NCBI GenBank assembly: GCA_009780245.1
Contig: WRAJ01000020.1
Span: 1 to 38,113 of the forward strand
DNA from: Turicibacter sp.
GTDB taxonomy: Bacteria > Bacillota_I > Bacilli_A > MOL361 > Turicibacteraceae
Direction of reading: 5' to 3'
Length of the DNA: 38,113 bases
Shown here: in pieces, positions 7,491-15,673 of the stretch
Layout of the letters: every line of letters starts with the position of its first letter
Position numbering within the stretch: the stretch's first letter is position 1
Notes under the pieces: generated by a model
Seen by the model: only the letters and a program-made list of their open reading frames with translations
Told to the model about the DNA's origin: nothing
Database searches by the model: none
Made by a program: the position numbers and the translations under genes

Positions 7491-8216
7491 TTGAAATTAG
7501 AAATTTGTATTTTATATCCGGATTTATTAAACAGCTACGGCGATACGGGGAACTCGTCGATTTTGGCGCACCGGGCGCGTGAGCGTGGGATCGAGGCAGA
7601 GATTCATCACGTTTCTTTGGCAGATACATTTGATCCTAAAAAGTATGACGTGGTGCTTGTCGGCGGTGGTCAGTTTCATGAGCAATCGATCGTGGCGGCG
7701 GATTTGCGCGCGTCTAAGGGAGCCTTGTTGAAAGAGTACGTGCATGCTGGGAAGGTGACGCTCCTCATTTGCGGTGCTTATCAACTAGCGGGTGATTATT
7801 ACGTGGACGATCATGGAAATCGCGAGGATGGGCTTGGGATTTTACCGGTCTACTCAAAGCCGTGCGTGGAACGAATGATTGGCGACATTGTGATTAAGGA
7901 CGAAGACGGAACCGTTTATACCGGCTTTGAAAACCACTTAGGAAAAACATACATTGGTGATTTACAACCTCTCGGCAAAGTCATCTCAGGCTTCGGCAAC
8001 AACGGCGAAGACGGTTACGAAGGATGCCGCTTTAAAAACACGATCGGCACGTACTTGCACGGCCCATTATTGTCAAAGAACCCGGAATTAGCTGACTGGA
8101 TGATCAAGACAGCACTGACGCTAAAAGGGCACGACGTGGCACTCACGGAACTCGATGATTCGTGGGAGAAGGCAGCGAAAGACGTGGTGTTGCGTAAAGT
8201 GAGGGAAGCGGGGTAG
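7491..8216 (+). CDS. gatD: Lipid II isoglutaminyl synthase, glutamine amidotransferase subunit GatD
   Basis: GatD supplies ammonia from glutamine to MurT. It is a class I glutaminase: the nucleophile lies in LICGAYQLAG, at residue 94 when TTG 7491 is the start, and the catalytic His is in GTYLHGPLL at residue 190. Both positions are close to those of the S. aureus enzyme, which supports this start. The alternative GTG 7482 lies only 2 nt from GGAGG (7475-7479), whereas TTG 7491 is 11 nt away; neither spacing is ideal. The gene is in an operon with murT and is closed by a terminator downstream. Confidence 0.92.
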   Translation: MKLEICILYPDLLNSYGDTGNSSILAHRARERGIEAEIHHVSLADTFDPKKYDVVLVGGGQFHEQSIVAADLRASKGALLKEYVHAGKVTLLICGAYQLAGDYYVDDHGNREDGLGILPVYSKPCVERMIGDIVIKDEDGTVYTGFENHLGKTYIGDLQPLGKVISGFGNNGEDGYEGCRFKNTIGTYLHGPLLSKNPELADWMIKTALTLKGHDVALTELDDSWEKAAKDVVLRKVREAG

Positions 8217-8264
8217 CTAGTGGATTCTGGTGGAGTTGCTAGTTGGAGCACTGCAAAATGGCAG

Positions 8265-8308
8265 AATGCCCGTATTTAGTGATTCAAAGGTGAATCCGGG
8301 CATTTTTT
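8265..8308 (+). terminator. Terminator of murT-gatD
   Basis: AATGCCCG (8265-8272) pairs with CGGGCATT (8297-8304), with an inner GATTCA/TGAATC stem, followed by six T's. A second inverted repeat downstream, AAAAACTATC (8323-8332) and GATAGTTTTT (8361-8370), has a long loop and uncertain function. Confidence 0.85.
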
Positions 8309-8380
8309 CGTGCTCTGGGCTTAAAAACTATCTCGTTTTCATGTATTTCACTGTAAAAGGGATAGTTTTTACATATTTAA

Positions 8381-8896
8381 GGCCATTATAATGGGATTTA
8401 TGTCATAAAGGATAGCTTGTTTAGATTTTGGTTCACTTTTATTGCGCGGAATGTTAATTTCATTCATTCTGGTCGAACAAAAATGGTTGAGCAACTGATT
8501 ATGCAGCGTTTAGATCAGTTTCTTGGGCCAGTTTTTGAAGAAATTTGCCGTGATTGGTTATTAGATGAATCAGAAAATGGCGCTTTTGAAGCATTTATTA
8601 CCAATATTGGATCGTGGTGGGGAGGCAATCCAGAAACAAAGAAACAAGAAGAAATTGATATTATTGCGACGACAACAAACGCAAATGAATTGCTACTTGG
8701 TGAATGCAAGTGGACAATCAATCGTGTTGGGGCGGTCGTCATCGAAACACTTATAAAGCGTGCATCATTATTTTCACACCAAGAAAAAAAACTTTTTGTT
8801 TTTGCTCGTGAGGACTTTTCTACAGAGGCAATGGAGCTAGCAAACAAAAATAATATTCAACTCATTACATTTAAAGAGATGATGGACAGCTGGTAA
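8381..8896 (+). pseudogene. 3' remnant of an archaeal-type ATPase gene (DUF234 C-terminal domain)
   Basis: The translated frame starts inside the conserved GIYVIKDSLFRFWFTFI region (from about 8393), which in full-length proteins follows the AAA/winged-helix part, and continues through the DUF234 domain (FEEICRDWLL, GSWWGG, EEIDIIA, GECKW). The E-x-D...ECKW pattern resembles a PD-(D/E)XK nuclease core. The usual length is about 450 residues or more; the ATPase half is absent and an in-frame TAA stands at 8378-8380. A TTG at 8417 could start a 159-residue product, but it would cut the conserved motif. This is best read as a truncated gene. It is more AT-rich than murT-gatD, as is the yhcG gene that follows. 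Confidence 0.75.
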
Positions 8897-8928
8897 AATC
8901 AAACCGTAGTTAGGAAAGGTGAAAAAGT

Positions 8929-10056
8929 ATGGAAAACGAAATTATTTATAGTTCAAGTGCTGATTTGTTTTTCGAAAATGTTGCACAGTTAATTGAAAAG
9001 GCTCGTTCTTTTGTGGGACGAACAGTAGACGTTACAAAGTGTATGACTTATTTTGAAGTTGGACGCCGGATTGTTGAAGAAGAACAAGATGGTGAAGCAC
9101 GGGCGAAGTATGGGAAGAAATTAATTCCTGAATTGTCTGCTTATTTAACTAGTCGCTTTGGAAGTGGTTTTTCAGAATCAACCCTTATAAATGCTAGAAA
9201 ATTTTACAATGTCTACTCTCCATCAATTCCGCAAGCAATGCTTACGGAATCTAAAAATAAATCCAATTTACTCAGCTTTTTAGAAGAAGAGCGAATTCCG
9301 CAAGCAATGCTTACGGAATTTAGCCCATTCACATTAAGCTGGTCTCACTATCTAGTTTTAATGCGCATTAAAAACCCTGATGAGCGTCGTTTTTACGAAA
9401 TTGAAGCGACTAATGAGAAATGGGATTATCGACATTTGCAACGTCAATATAATAGCAGTTTGTATGAACGGTTAGCATTGTCACGTAACAAAGAAGATGT
9501 GATGAGATTAGCAAATGAGGGACAGATAATTGAAAAACCAAGCGATCTACTTAAAAACCCACTCAGTTTGGAATTTCTAGGACTCGAAGGGCATTCAAGT
9601 TATAGCGAGTCAGATTTAGAACAAGCTTTGATTAATAATCTCCAGAAGTTCCTACTTGAATTAGGCAAAGGATTCTTGTTTGAGGCACGTCAGAAAAGAT
9701 TTACTTTTGATGAAGACCATTTCATGGTTGATTTAGTTTTCTATAATCGGTTGTTGCAATGCTATGTCATCATTGATTTGAAAACAAAGAAAATCAAGCA
9801 CCAAGACTTGGGACAAATGCAAATGTATGTCAATTATTTTGATCGTTTTGTTAAGACTGAACGTGAATTGCCTACAGTTGGTATTTTGTTGTGTAAAGAG
9901 AAAAATGACAGTGTTGTTAAGTTGACTTTGCCTAAAGATTCAAATATTTATGCATCGGAATACAAACTGTATTTACCAGATAAGGATTTATTACAAGAAA
10001 AGCTAGTGGAGTGGACAGAGGATTTTGAAGAAGTGCATGGTTCTGCTGTGAATTGA
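8929..10056 (+). CDS. YhcG/DUF1016-family PD-(D/E)XK nuclease protein
   Basis: This 375-residue protein has the two-part DUF1016 architecture. An N-terminal domain with YFEVGRRIVEEEQ and FSESTLINARKFY leads into the hallmark LSWSHYLVLMRI motif. A C-terminal PD-(D/E)XK nuclease domain follows, with D268 in FMVDLVFYN and D283-L-K285 in VIIDLKTKK. These genes are common in mobile or restriction-associated islands, and their cellular function is poorly defined. Two in-frame copies of a 25-bp palindrome encode IPQAMLTE twice just before the SWSHY motif. The start ATG follows GGAAAGGTGAAAAAGT. It is 32 bp downstream of the DUF234 remnant and more AT-rich than its flanks, suggesting acquired DNA. 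Confidence 0.88.
   Translation: MENEIIYSSSADLFFENVAQLIEKARSFVGRTVDVTKCMTYFEVGRRIVEEEQDGEARAKYGKKLIPELSAYLTSRFGSGFSESTLINARKFYNVYSPSIPQAMLTESKNKSNLLSFLEEERIPQAMLTEFSPFTLSWSHYLVLMRIKNPDERRFYEIEATNEKWDYRHLQRQYNSSLYERLALSRNKEDVMRLANEGQIIEKPSDLLKNPLSLEFLGLEGHSSYSESDLEQALINNLQKFLLELGKGFLFEARQKRFTFDEDHFMVDLVFYNRLLQCYVIIDLKTKKIKHQDLGQMQMYVNYFDRFVKTERELPTVGILLCKEKNDSVVKLTLPKDSNIYASEYKLYLPDKDLLQEKLVEWTEDFEEVHGSAVN
9226..9250. repeat. Intragenic palindrome, copy 1
   Basis: The 25-bp inverted repeat runs ATTCCG-c-AAGCA-a-TGCTT-a-CGGAAT: 11 pairs around one base, with a single c/a mismatch. It lies within the yhcG-like gene and encodes IPQAMLTE. An identical copy begins 69 bp (23 codons) downstream. Confidence 0.9.
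9295..9319. repeat. Intragenic palindrome, copy 2
   Basis: This is identical to the 25-bp palindrome at 9226-9250 and in the same reading frame. An additional A/T pair at each end extends it to 27 bp (9294-9320). It again encodes IPQAMLTE. Confidence 0.9.
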
Positions 10057-10132
10057 TTGTAATTAAAAATAACAAATCGTCACTAACGCATAGTTAGCAA
10101 GATTAAAAAGAAAGTTAAAAGGGAGAAAAAAC

Positions 10133-11119
10133 ATGAACCATGAAACAATTGAACACTTATATGACATTGTCGATGAGATGGCGATGCTCTTGGTTGAGCA
10201 CGCTAATCTTCGTTATTTAGATGCGTTGTGCGCGGCGAGTGCTAATATTATGGCGGCGGACGTGTTACAAGAGGTTGATACGGAAGTTGAAGTTAAGCTT
10301 TTTGCGCTTGGGAAACAATTGAACACGACGGAATTTGAAGTCGAAGAAGTTCGTAAGGCGTTACAGTTGGCACTCCTCAAAGGGATGAAGGCGGATCATG
10401 TGCCGCTGGATGCGATGACACCGGATTCGATTGCGTTGATTATCGGGCATCTCGTAGCTAAATTAGTGAGGTCGATGGACGGTCGCAAAATAGCTGATTT
10501 TACTAGTGGGACGGGGAATTTACTGACAGCTGTGCTGAACACGTTGGGTGAAGATCCGGCTGGCATTTATGGCGTGGATGTGGACGCTCAGATGTTGGAA
10601 CTTGCCAAAATGATGGCGGATATGCAAGATTATGAAATCCAGTTTTTTCACCAATCCTCAGCGCGTGCGATGGCAGTGCCATTAGTTGATGTGATGATTG
10701 GTGATTTGCCAACGGAAGGACACGTTGAAGCCGCGGATGTGAATTCAAGATTAGCAGCTGCGGGGTGTCATTATTTACCTTATTTATTAGTTGAAAATCA
10801 TTTAAACTATTTAGCAGCTGGCGGGTATGCGATTTACGTGATCGGGAATGATTTTTTCTCGCAGAAATACGCAGCAAAGTTCCATGAGGTTTTGACGAAT
10901 TCGGCTGAGATTGGTATATTGTTACAATTGCCTGAAAACTTGTTTAAAGATGCTTCGAAGCAAAAGAGTCTTTTTGTTGTCAGAAAGCACAAGGAAGGGC
11001 TACCAAAAGTGCAAGAAGTACTTGTTGGAAATTTCCCCGTTTTCGGAAACATTGAGGAATTCCGCACAATGTTGACGAAAGTTGAAAAATGGATTACAAT
11101 GAACAAATGGGGCATCTAA
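10133..11119 (+). CDS. ytxK: YtxK-like class I SAM-dependent methyltransferase
   Basis: This 328-residue protein resembles YtxK, the adenine-N6 DNA-methyltransferase-like protein encoded just upstream of ackA in many Bacilli. The SAM-binding motif is ADFTSGTGNLLTAVL, with a second conserved acidic position in IYGVDVDAQMLELA. The catalytic NPPY/F tetrapeptide of true N6-DNA methyltransferases is replaced by DLPT, so the substrate and even the activity are uncertain. Its position before ackA supports the assignment. A small hairpin with a U-rich tail overlaps the stop codon. The function of the family is not established. Confidence 0.85.
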   Translation: MNHETIEHLYDIVDEMAMLLVEHANLRYLDALCAASANIMAADVLQEVDTEVEVKLFALGKQLNTTEFEVEEVRKALQLALLKGMKADHVPLDAMTPDSIALIIGHLVAKLVRSMDGRKIADFTSGTGNLLTAVLNTLGEDPAGIYGVDVDAQMLELAKMMADMQDYEIQFFHQSSARAMAVPLVDVMIGDLPTEGHVEAADVNSRLAAAGCHYLPYLLVENHLNYLAAGGYAIYVIGNDFFSQKYAAKFHEVLTNSAEIGILLQLPENLFKDASKQKSLFVVRKHKEGLPKVQEVLVGNFPVFGNIEEFRTMLTKVEKWITMNKWGI

Positions 11120-11132
11120 AGAGGTGCCTTTT
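11111..11132 (+). terminator. Weak terminator or attenuator between ytxK and ackA
   Basis: GGCATC (11111-11116) pairs with GGTGCC (11123-11128), followed by TTTTAT. The stem overlaps the ytxK stop codon. Six pairs including one wobble suggest only partial termination. Confidence 0.4.
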
Positions 11133-11184
11133 ATATCGAGAGAGAATAAGGGTGTCGGCCTTTAATATATAGGAGTGAATGTCA

Positions 11185-12372
11185 ATGACAAAAATTTTAG
11201 CTATAAACGCAGGTAGTTCTTCATTAAAATTTCAATTACTAGAAATGCCAGCAGAGACCGTATTAACAGAGGGGATCGTAGAAAGAATTGGTTTTTCTGA
11301 TGCGAAATTCAAAATTGAATTCGGTGACGAGGAAATCAAGGTAACAGAAGAAGTATTAGATCATACAAAAGCGGTCGATCTAGTGATGAACGCCTTGGTT
11401 GATAATAACATTGTTGCAAGCTTTGATGAGATTGTTGGTGTGGGTCATCGCGTGGTACACGGTGGCGAAAAATTTGCGAAGTCAGTTGTGATTACGCCTG
11501 AAATGCTAGCAACCATCGAAGAGTTATCAGATTTAGCACCGCTACATAATCCTGCAAACATTACCGGTATTAAAGCGTTTGCTGAAAAGTTACCACATGC
11601 AACGGCTGTTGCTGTGTTTGATACAGCCTTTCATCAAACGATGCCTGAGGTTTCTTACTTATACCCAATCAAAAATGAGCTATATAAAAAATACGCGATT
11701 CGTAAATACGGCTTCCATGGCACGTCACACAAATTTGTCTCAGAGCGTGCGATCGAATTAATTGATGTACCAGCAGAAGAGTCAAAAATCATCACGGTCC
11801 ACATTGGAAACGGCGGCTCTTTAGCAGCGGTTAAAGGTGGAAAATCAATCGACACCTCAATGGGATTCACACCGCTTGCTGGTATTATGATGGGAACGCG
11901 TTCTGGCGATGTTGACCCGGCCGTGATTCCATACATCATGGAAAAAGAAGGATTAGACATCAACGGCGCGATGGACGTTTTAAACAAGCAGTCTGGCTTA
12001 TTAGGAATTTCAGAAAAATCATCGGACATGCGCGACATTGAAGCAGGCATTGCAGCCGATGAAAAAATGTCAAAAATTGCTTACGACCTGTTTGCAAAGC
12101 GTATCGCTGATTACATCGGCTCTTATTTAGTCACACTCGGTGGTGCAGATGCGATCGTCTTTACCGCAGGTATCGGTGAAAACGGGCCAGAAGTGAGAAG
12201 AATTATTCTAGAGAAATTAGCGTTCTTAGGCTTGACGATCAATCATGAAAATAATAATACACGCGGAAAAGAAATTGAAATTTCTGGACCGGATTCAAAA
12301 ATCAAGGCGTTCGTTATCCCAACCAATGAGGAAATCATGATCGCAAGAGACACATTTTCTTTCTTAGGATAA
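11185..12372 (+). CDS. ackA: Acetate kinase
   Basis: AckA interconverts acetyl phosphate plus ADP with acetate plus ATP and is central to fermentative energy metabolism. ASKHA-fold motifs are visible: INAGSSSLKFQLLE at the N-terminus, VGHRVVHGGEKF, FDTAFHQTMP, RKYGFHGTSH, HIGNGGSLAAV, and MGFTPLAGIMMGTRSGDVDP. Length (396 residues) is normal. AGGAG at 11171-11175 lies 9 nt before ATG 11185; ATG 11179 is too close. No pta gene is adjacent. A small unknown gene follows 42 bp downstream and shares the terminator. Confidence 0.97.
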   Translation: MTKILAINAGSSSLKFQLLEMPAETVLTEGIVERIGFSDAKFKIEFGDEEIKVTEEVLDHTKAVDLVMNALVDNNIVASFDEIVGVGHRVVHGGEKFAKSVVITPEMLATIEELSDLAPLHNPANITGIKAFAEKLPHATAVAVFDTAFHQTMPEVSYLYPIKNELYKKYAIRKYGFHGTSHKFVSERAIELIDVPAEESKIITVHIGNGGSLAAVKGGKSIDTSMGFTPLAGIMMGTRSGDVDPAVIPYIMEKEGLDINGAMDVLNKQSGLLGISEKSSDMRDIEAGIAADEKMSKIAYDLFAKRIADYIGSYLVTLGGADAIVFTAGIGENGPEVRRIILEKLAFLGLTINHENNNTRGKEIEISGPDSKIKAFVIPTNEEIMIARDTFSFLG

Positions 12373-12414
12373 CAATACAATTTGAGCGAAAGTAAAACGA
12401 AGGAGATGGTAGGC

Positions 12415-12630
12415 ATGTTTGTTATTAACTCACCAAGGAATCAAAAGGAAATCATTGAATTATTGGAAAGCCAAGACGGCAAGTTCAAGCTCGTTGAAAA
12501 AGAGGGCATCATGAAAATGGTGTTTGAAACGACGATGGAAGATAAAGAGGCAGCAGCAAAGCTAGCGAAAGAAACAATCAAAAAACAAACTTGGGGTAAA
12601 TCAATCTACTTTCAGATTGAAGTGAAGTAA
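12415..12630 (+). CDS. Small conserved-looking protein of unknown function downstream of ackA
   Basis: The 71-residue product (MFVINSPRNQKEIIELLESQ...) is mixed alpha/beta by eye, with no signal peptide, membrane helix or recognised motif. It is rich in Lys and Glu. AAGGAG lies 9 nt before ATG 12415; an in-frame TTG at 12382 would give a longer form without a good ribosome binding site. It follows ackA closely and ends before a strong terminator, so it is probably co-transcribed with ackA. No function is assigned. Confidence 0.7.
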   Translation: MFVINSPRNQKEIIELLESQDGKFKLVEKEGIMKMVFETTMEDKEAAAKLAKETIKKQTWGKSIYFQIEVK

Positions 12631-12675
12631 GGATTTGACACATCCCCAACGCTATACAAATAGAACAACAGACAA

Positions 12676-12713
12676 AAAACAGAAGCTATCTATTCCGATA
12701 GTTTCTGTTTTTT
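12676..12713 (+). terminator. Terminator of the ackA operon
   Basis: AAACAGAA-g-CTATC (12677-12690) pairs with GATAG-t-TTCTGTTT (12697-12710), followed by T's to 12713. Confidence 0.9.
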
Positions 12714-12772
12714 CACGTTCCCAAACGACCATTCCTAACAAAGTTGCTTGTAATTTGGTTTTAAAGAGCTGA

Positions 12773-12788
12773 ATTGTACTAGTACAAT
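12773..12788. promoter_or_regulatory. Palindromic operator (GntR/TreR-like) upstream of the PTS gene
   Basis: This perfect 16-bp palindrome has the core TTGTACTAGTACAA (12774-12787), ending 16 bp before the -35 box of the celB promoter. TTGTA...TACAA half-sites are typical of GntR/HutC-type sugar regulators. The cognate regulator is not certain; the MocR-type gene at 14271-15611 is the only regulator in the window. Confidence 0.6.
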
Positions 12789-12803
12789 GGCATGTACGAC
12801 CAC

Positions 12804-12832
12804 TTGCAGATCCTGTCGTTCTTTGCTACTAT
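12804..12832 (+). promoter_or_regulatory. Promoter of celB
   Basis: TTGCAG (12804-12809), a 17-bp spacer and TACTAT (12827-12832), with TG one base before the -10. The start would be near 12839. Confidence 0.6.
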
Positions 12833-12886
12833 AACCTGTAAGCGCATTTCAAGCGCCACATTTGAAATATTTTAGGAGGTTTTAGA

Positions 12887-14266
12887 ATGAATGGTTTTAC
12901 TGCAACGATAGAGAGGGTTTTCTTACCAATGGCTAACAAGGTGAACAACCAACGGCATTTGGCTGCCATCAGAGATGGCTTTATTGCTGGTATGCCGCTT
13001 GCTTTAGCAGGGGCATTGGCTGCGATGTTTAACAATGTATTTTTATTACCTTGGAGTTTAGTCGGGGAATTGCTTAACCGAATGGCTTGGTATCATGAGA
13101 GTGTACAGCCTTTCTTAAGCGAGACGTTGATTCCTATTTTCGATCAAATTTGGTGGGGCGGCGTGGGGCTTTCGGTGATCACAACCATTTTTGCGATTGC
13201 GTATAACCTCGCAAAGAAGTTGGGTGAAGAAGAAGCATTAATTCCAGGCATGGTAGCTGTGATTTGCTACGTGGTACTAACGCCACAATCGCAATCGTTT
13301 AACATTGCAGGTGCGATTTATGAGCATTCAGGTGTCTACATGGCAGAAGCGGTTTATCAAAGCTTCTGGGGCGTTCTTTCATGGAACTCGTTTAACTCGC
13401 AAGCAATCTTTGCTGGTTTAATTACGGCGTTGTTGACAACCGAGCTATTCTGCTGGCTCAAGAGCAAGGGCTTGATCATCAAGATGCCTGATGGTGTGCC
13501 ACCAGCTGTTTCGAAAGCCTTCTCAGCGGTTTTGCCAGCAGGGATTAGCTTATTCGTTGTTGCAGCGGTTTCCGTTTTCTTCCTTCGCGTTTTAAACGCA
13601 CCGTTCCAAGTTTGGATCAATGAATTATTACAAGCACCGCTTGTCAGGTTAGGTCAATCACCAATTTCTTTAATTTTCTTAATGACACTGTCGCAATTTT
13701 TATGGTTCTTTGGTGTTCATGGGATGTTAATCGTAGAGCCGGCTCTAGGTTTAATGTACGGCCCAGCAGGAGCAGCTAACCAAGAATTAGTGATGCAAGG
13801 ATTAGAACCGGCTTATGCCATTACACGTAACTTTATCGATGTGTACGGGATGCACGGGGGATCGGGTGCGACGCTTGGGTTGATCGTCGCGATCTTCATT
13901 GTCGGTAAAAAACCGCACCACAGAGCGCTTGCGAAGATGTCATTAGCACCTGGTATTTTCCAAATCAACGAACCAATGATTTTTGGATTACCACTAGTAC
14001 TGAACCCAATTATGGCGATTCCGTTTATCCTAGTACCAGCAATTACGATTGCCATTGCGTGGTTCTTTACAGCGGTTGTGCCGTTTGCAGGTTACTTATG
14101 GACCGGTGGCCCTTGGACAACACCGCCAGTGATTAGTGCTTTCTTAGCATCGGGTGGCGATATCGGAGCAACGATCTTAGCAGCCGGAACGTTCGTTTTA
14201 TCCATTGCTTTATACATCCCGTTTGTGATCTTAGCAAACAAAGAAAAATCACCAGACGAGGAATAA
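12887..14266 (+). CDS. celB: PTS transporter EIIC, lactose/cellobiose family
   Basis: This 459-residue membrane subunit translocates a beta-glucoside or related disaccharide, which a partner EIIB phosphorylates. It has many hydrophobic segments and family motifs such as AIRDGFIAGMPLALAGAL near the N-terminus, FFGVHGMLIVEPALGLMYGP, VYGMHGGSGATLGL and FQINEPMIFGLPLVLNP, where the conserved Glu lies in the substrate pocket. No EIIA, EIIB or phospho-beta-glucosidase gene is adjacent, so it relies on subunits encoded elsewhere. It has its own promoter with a palindromic operator. AGGAGG precedes the ATG. Its stop codon is 4 bp from the end of the convergent MocR gene, leaving no room for a terminator. 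Confidence 0.92.
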   Translation: MNGFTATIERVFLPMANKVNNQRHLAAIRDGFIAGMPLALAGALAAMFNNVFLLPWSLVGELLNRMAWYHESVQPFLSETLIPIFDQIWWGGVGLSVITTIFAIAYNLAKKLGEEEALIPGMVAVICYVVLTPQSQSFNIAGAIYEHSGVYMAEAVYQSFWGVLSWNSFNSQAIFAGLITALLTTELFCWLKSKGLIIKMPDGVPPAVSKAFSAVLPAGISLFVVAAVSVFFLRVLNAPFQVWINELLQAPLVRLGQSPISLIFLMTLSQFLWFFGVHGMLIVEPALGLMYGPAGAANQELVMQGLEPAYAITRNFIDVYGMHGGSGATLGLIVAIFIVGKKPHHRALAKMSLAPGIFQINEPMIFGLPLVLNPIMAIPFILVPAITIAIAWFFTAVVPFAGYLWTGGPWTTPPVISAFLASGGDIGATILAAGTFVLSIALYIPFVILANKEKSPDEE

Positions 14267-14270
14267 ACGC

Positions 14271-15611
14271 TCAACCAACCATACTCAAAACTAATTCATA
14301 AATAATGCCTAACGCATCTCGCAGCTGTTCCAAAGACACTTGCGAGATGCTTAGTCGTATGCTACTATCATAATTGTCGGGGTAATAAAACATGTCTCTG
14401 TTTGACTTAACAAAGACGTGCTTTTGCCTTAACCGCGTAATGAGCAAATCAGTGTCCACACTAGAGTGGCATTTCAACGTCGCATAATAGCCTGATTTTG
14501 CACCGATCAACGTCATAACGGCTGGGTCCCAAGCGACGCTCGTCGTACGAAGCACATACAGCTTTTTAGTGATCGACTGGTGCATGTTCAGCGTGTGTTT
14601 CTGGTAAATGGAGGAGCGGATGTACGCTTCAAGCGTTGCTTGCGAAATGAGCGATGGAATGTGATAGGAATAATAGTAGGATTTCATTGATATTTGCTCG
14701 AACGTTTCATAAAAACAGTCCGGAATCACGGCAATGCCAATCCGAAGAAAAGGCAACTCTTTAGTAAAGCTACGCAAATAAATGCACTTTTTTTGATAAG
14801 AGAAAAAATGAAGGGGCACGTATTTAGGCAACTTATGCACATGACCGAAATAATCATCTTCAACGATGTAAACGTCATACTTTAAAGCAAGCTCCATGAT
14901 CCGCTTTCGCTGTTTATACGTGTAGGCGGTGCCAAGGGGATTATGGTTGCGCGGAACGGTGTAGAAAAATTTAACGTCACCGTGCTTAAAATAGGACTCC
15001 AACAACTTAAGGTCGATCCCATCCTTGTTACGCTTAATGACGCACGGTTCAACGTTGTGAGATTTGAGAAAGTCAATGTAGTAGCTGTAAGTCGGCTCTT
15101 CAATTAAAATGGTTTTCTTGCCGTTCGGGAAGGGAAAGAGCGTTAAAAAGGCAAGAACTTGCGCGACCCCTTGTATCGGATAAATGTGACTATCCTTGGT
15201 GTAAATCCCATCATCGCTTAAGTAGGGTACAAGCGTTTGGATCAATGAATCAATGCCTTTTAGGTTGATATCCAGTGAATGGTTGGCGTAAGCATCGGTG
15301 GCAAGATTGAGACAATGTTTCAGGTCGAGCGTCGGGAGCTCGTTGACAAGTGGGTTTCCGGTATCGAGTTTATAGCCGTTTTGAACGTTTTTTTCATGCA
15401 TCAAATTATCCACAACGTAATACCCGCTTTGCGGTTTTGAAAAAATAATGTGCTGGGTGCGCAGCAAATCCAGTGCTTTTATGACGGTTCCTTTGCTACA
15501 TTGATACGTGTGGCTGAGCTCCGTGATGGAAGGTAGTCGCTGTCCTTGCTTAATGCTGCCAGATAAAATGTTTTGTCTTAAATCAGAATGGATTTTTTGA
15601 TATAATTTCAT
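14271..15611 (-). CDS. MocR-type transcriptional regulator (GntR wHTH plus aminotransferase domain)
   Basis: The N-terminal 70 residues form a GntR winged helix (KLYQKIHSDLRQNILSG, GQRLPSITELS, CSKGTVIKALDLL). The rest is a fold-type I aminotransferase-like domain with PRNHNPLGTAY, EDDYFGHV and the PLP-lysine motif RSFTKELPFLRIG. MocR proteins usually sense PLP or an amino compound. The start ATG at 15611-15609 fits AGGTGAT as ribosome binding site; upstream in-frame GTG and ATG codons sit on that site. A near-consensus promoter lies about 20 bp upstream, so the mRNA leader is very short. It is divergent from the DUF3284 gene and convergent with celB. Its target is unknown. Confidence 0.88.
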   Translation of the reverse strand: MKLYQKIHSDLRQNILSGSIKQGQRLPSITELSHTYQCSKGTVIKALDLLRTQHIIFSKPQSGYYVVDNLMHEKNVQNGYKLDTGNPLVNELPTLDLKHCLNLATDAYANHSLDINLKGIDSLIQTLVPYLSDDGIYTKDSHIYPIQGVAQVLAFLTLFPFPNGKKTILIEEPTYSYYIDFLKSHNVEPCVIKRNKDGIDLKLLESYFKHGDVKFFYTVPRNHNPLGTAYTYKQRKRIMELALKYDVYIVEDDYFGHVHKLPKYVPLHFFSYQKKCIYLRSFTKELPFLRIGIAVIPDCFYETFEQISMKSYYYSYHIPSLISQATLEAYIRSSIYQKHTLNMHQSITKKLYVLRTTSVAWDPAVMTLIGAKSGYYATLKCHSSVDTDLLITRLRQKHVFVKSNRDMFYYPDNYDSSIRLSISQVSLEQLRDALGIIYELVLSMVG

Positions 15612-15628
15612 CGTCATCACCTGCTGTT

Positions 15629-15657
15629 ATTATACACGATCTGCTAAGGTGAGACAA
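15629..15657 (-). promoter_or_regulatory. Promoter of the MocR gene
   Basis: Minus-strand TTGTCT (plus 15652-15657), a 17-bp spacer and a perfect TATAAT (plus 15629-15634). It overlaps the region just upstream of the divergent DUF3284 gene, so one bound regulator could affect both. Confidence 0.65.
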
Positions 15658-15673
15658 TAAGGAGGAATGAACA

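Noticed and set aside
8417..8896. Intact 159-residue gene starting at TTG 8417
   Set aside because: The conserved family motif extends upstream of this TTG (YVIKDSLFRFW), so the start would fall inside a domain. A truncated gene is more likely, although expression is not excluded.
10133..11119. DNA adenine methyltransferase of a restriction-modification system paired with the yhcG-like gene
   Set aside because: The NPPY/F catalytic motif is missing, and the position before ackA is the normal chromosomal place of ytxK, so it is not part of the accessory island.
12837..12851. CcpA cre site at the celB transcription start
   Set aside because: TGTAAGCGCATTTCA looks similar but is one base longer than the 14-bp cre consensus and lacks the correct right half.
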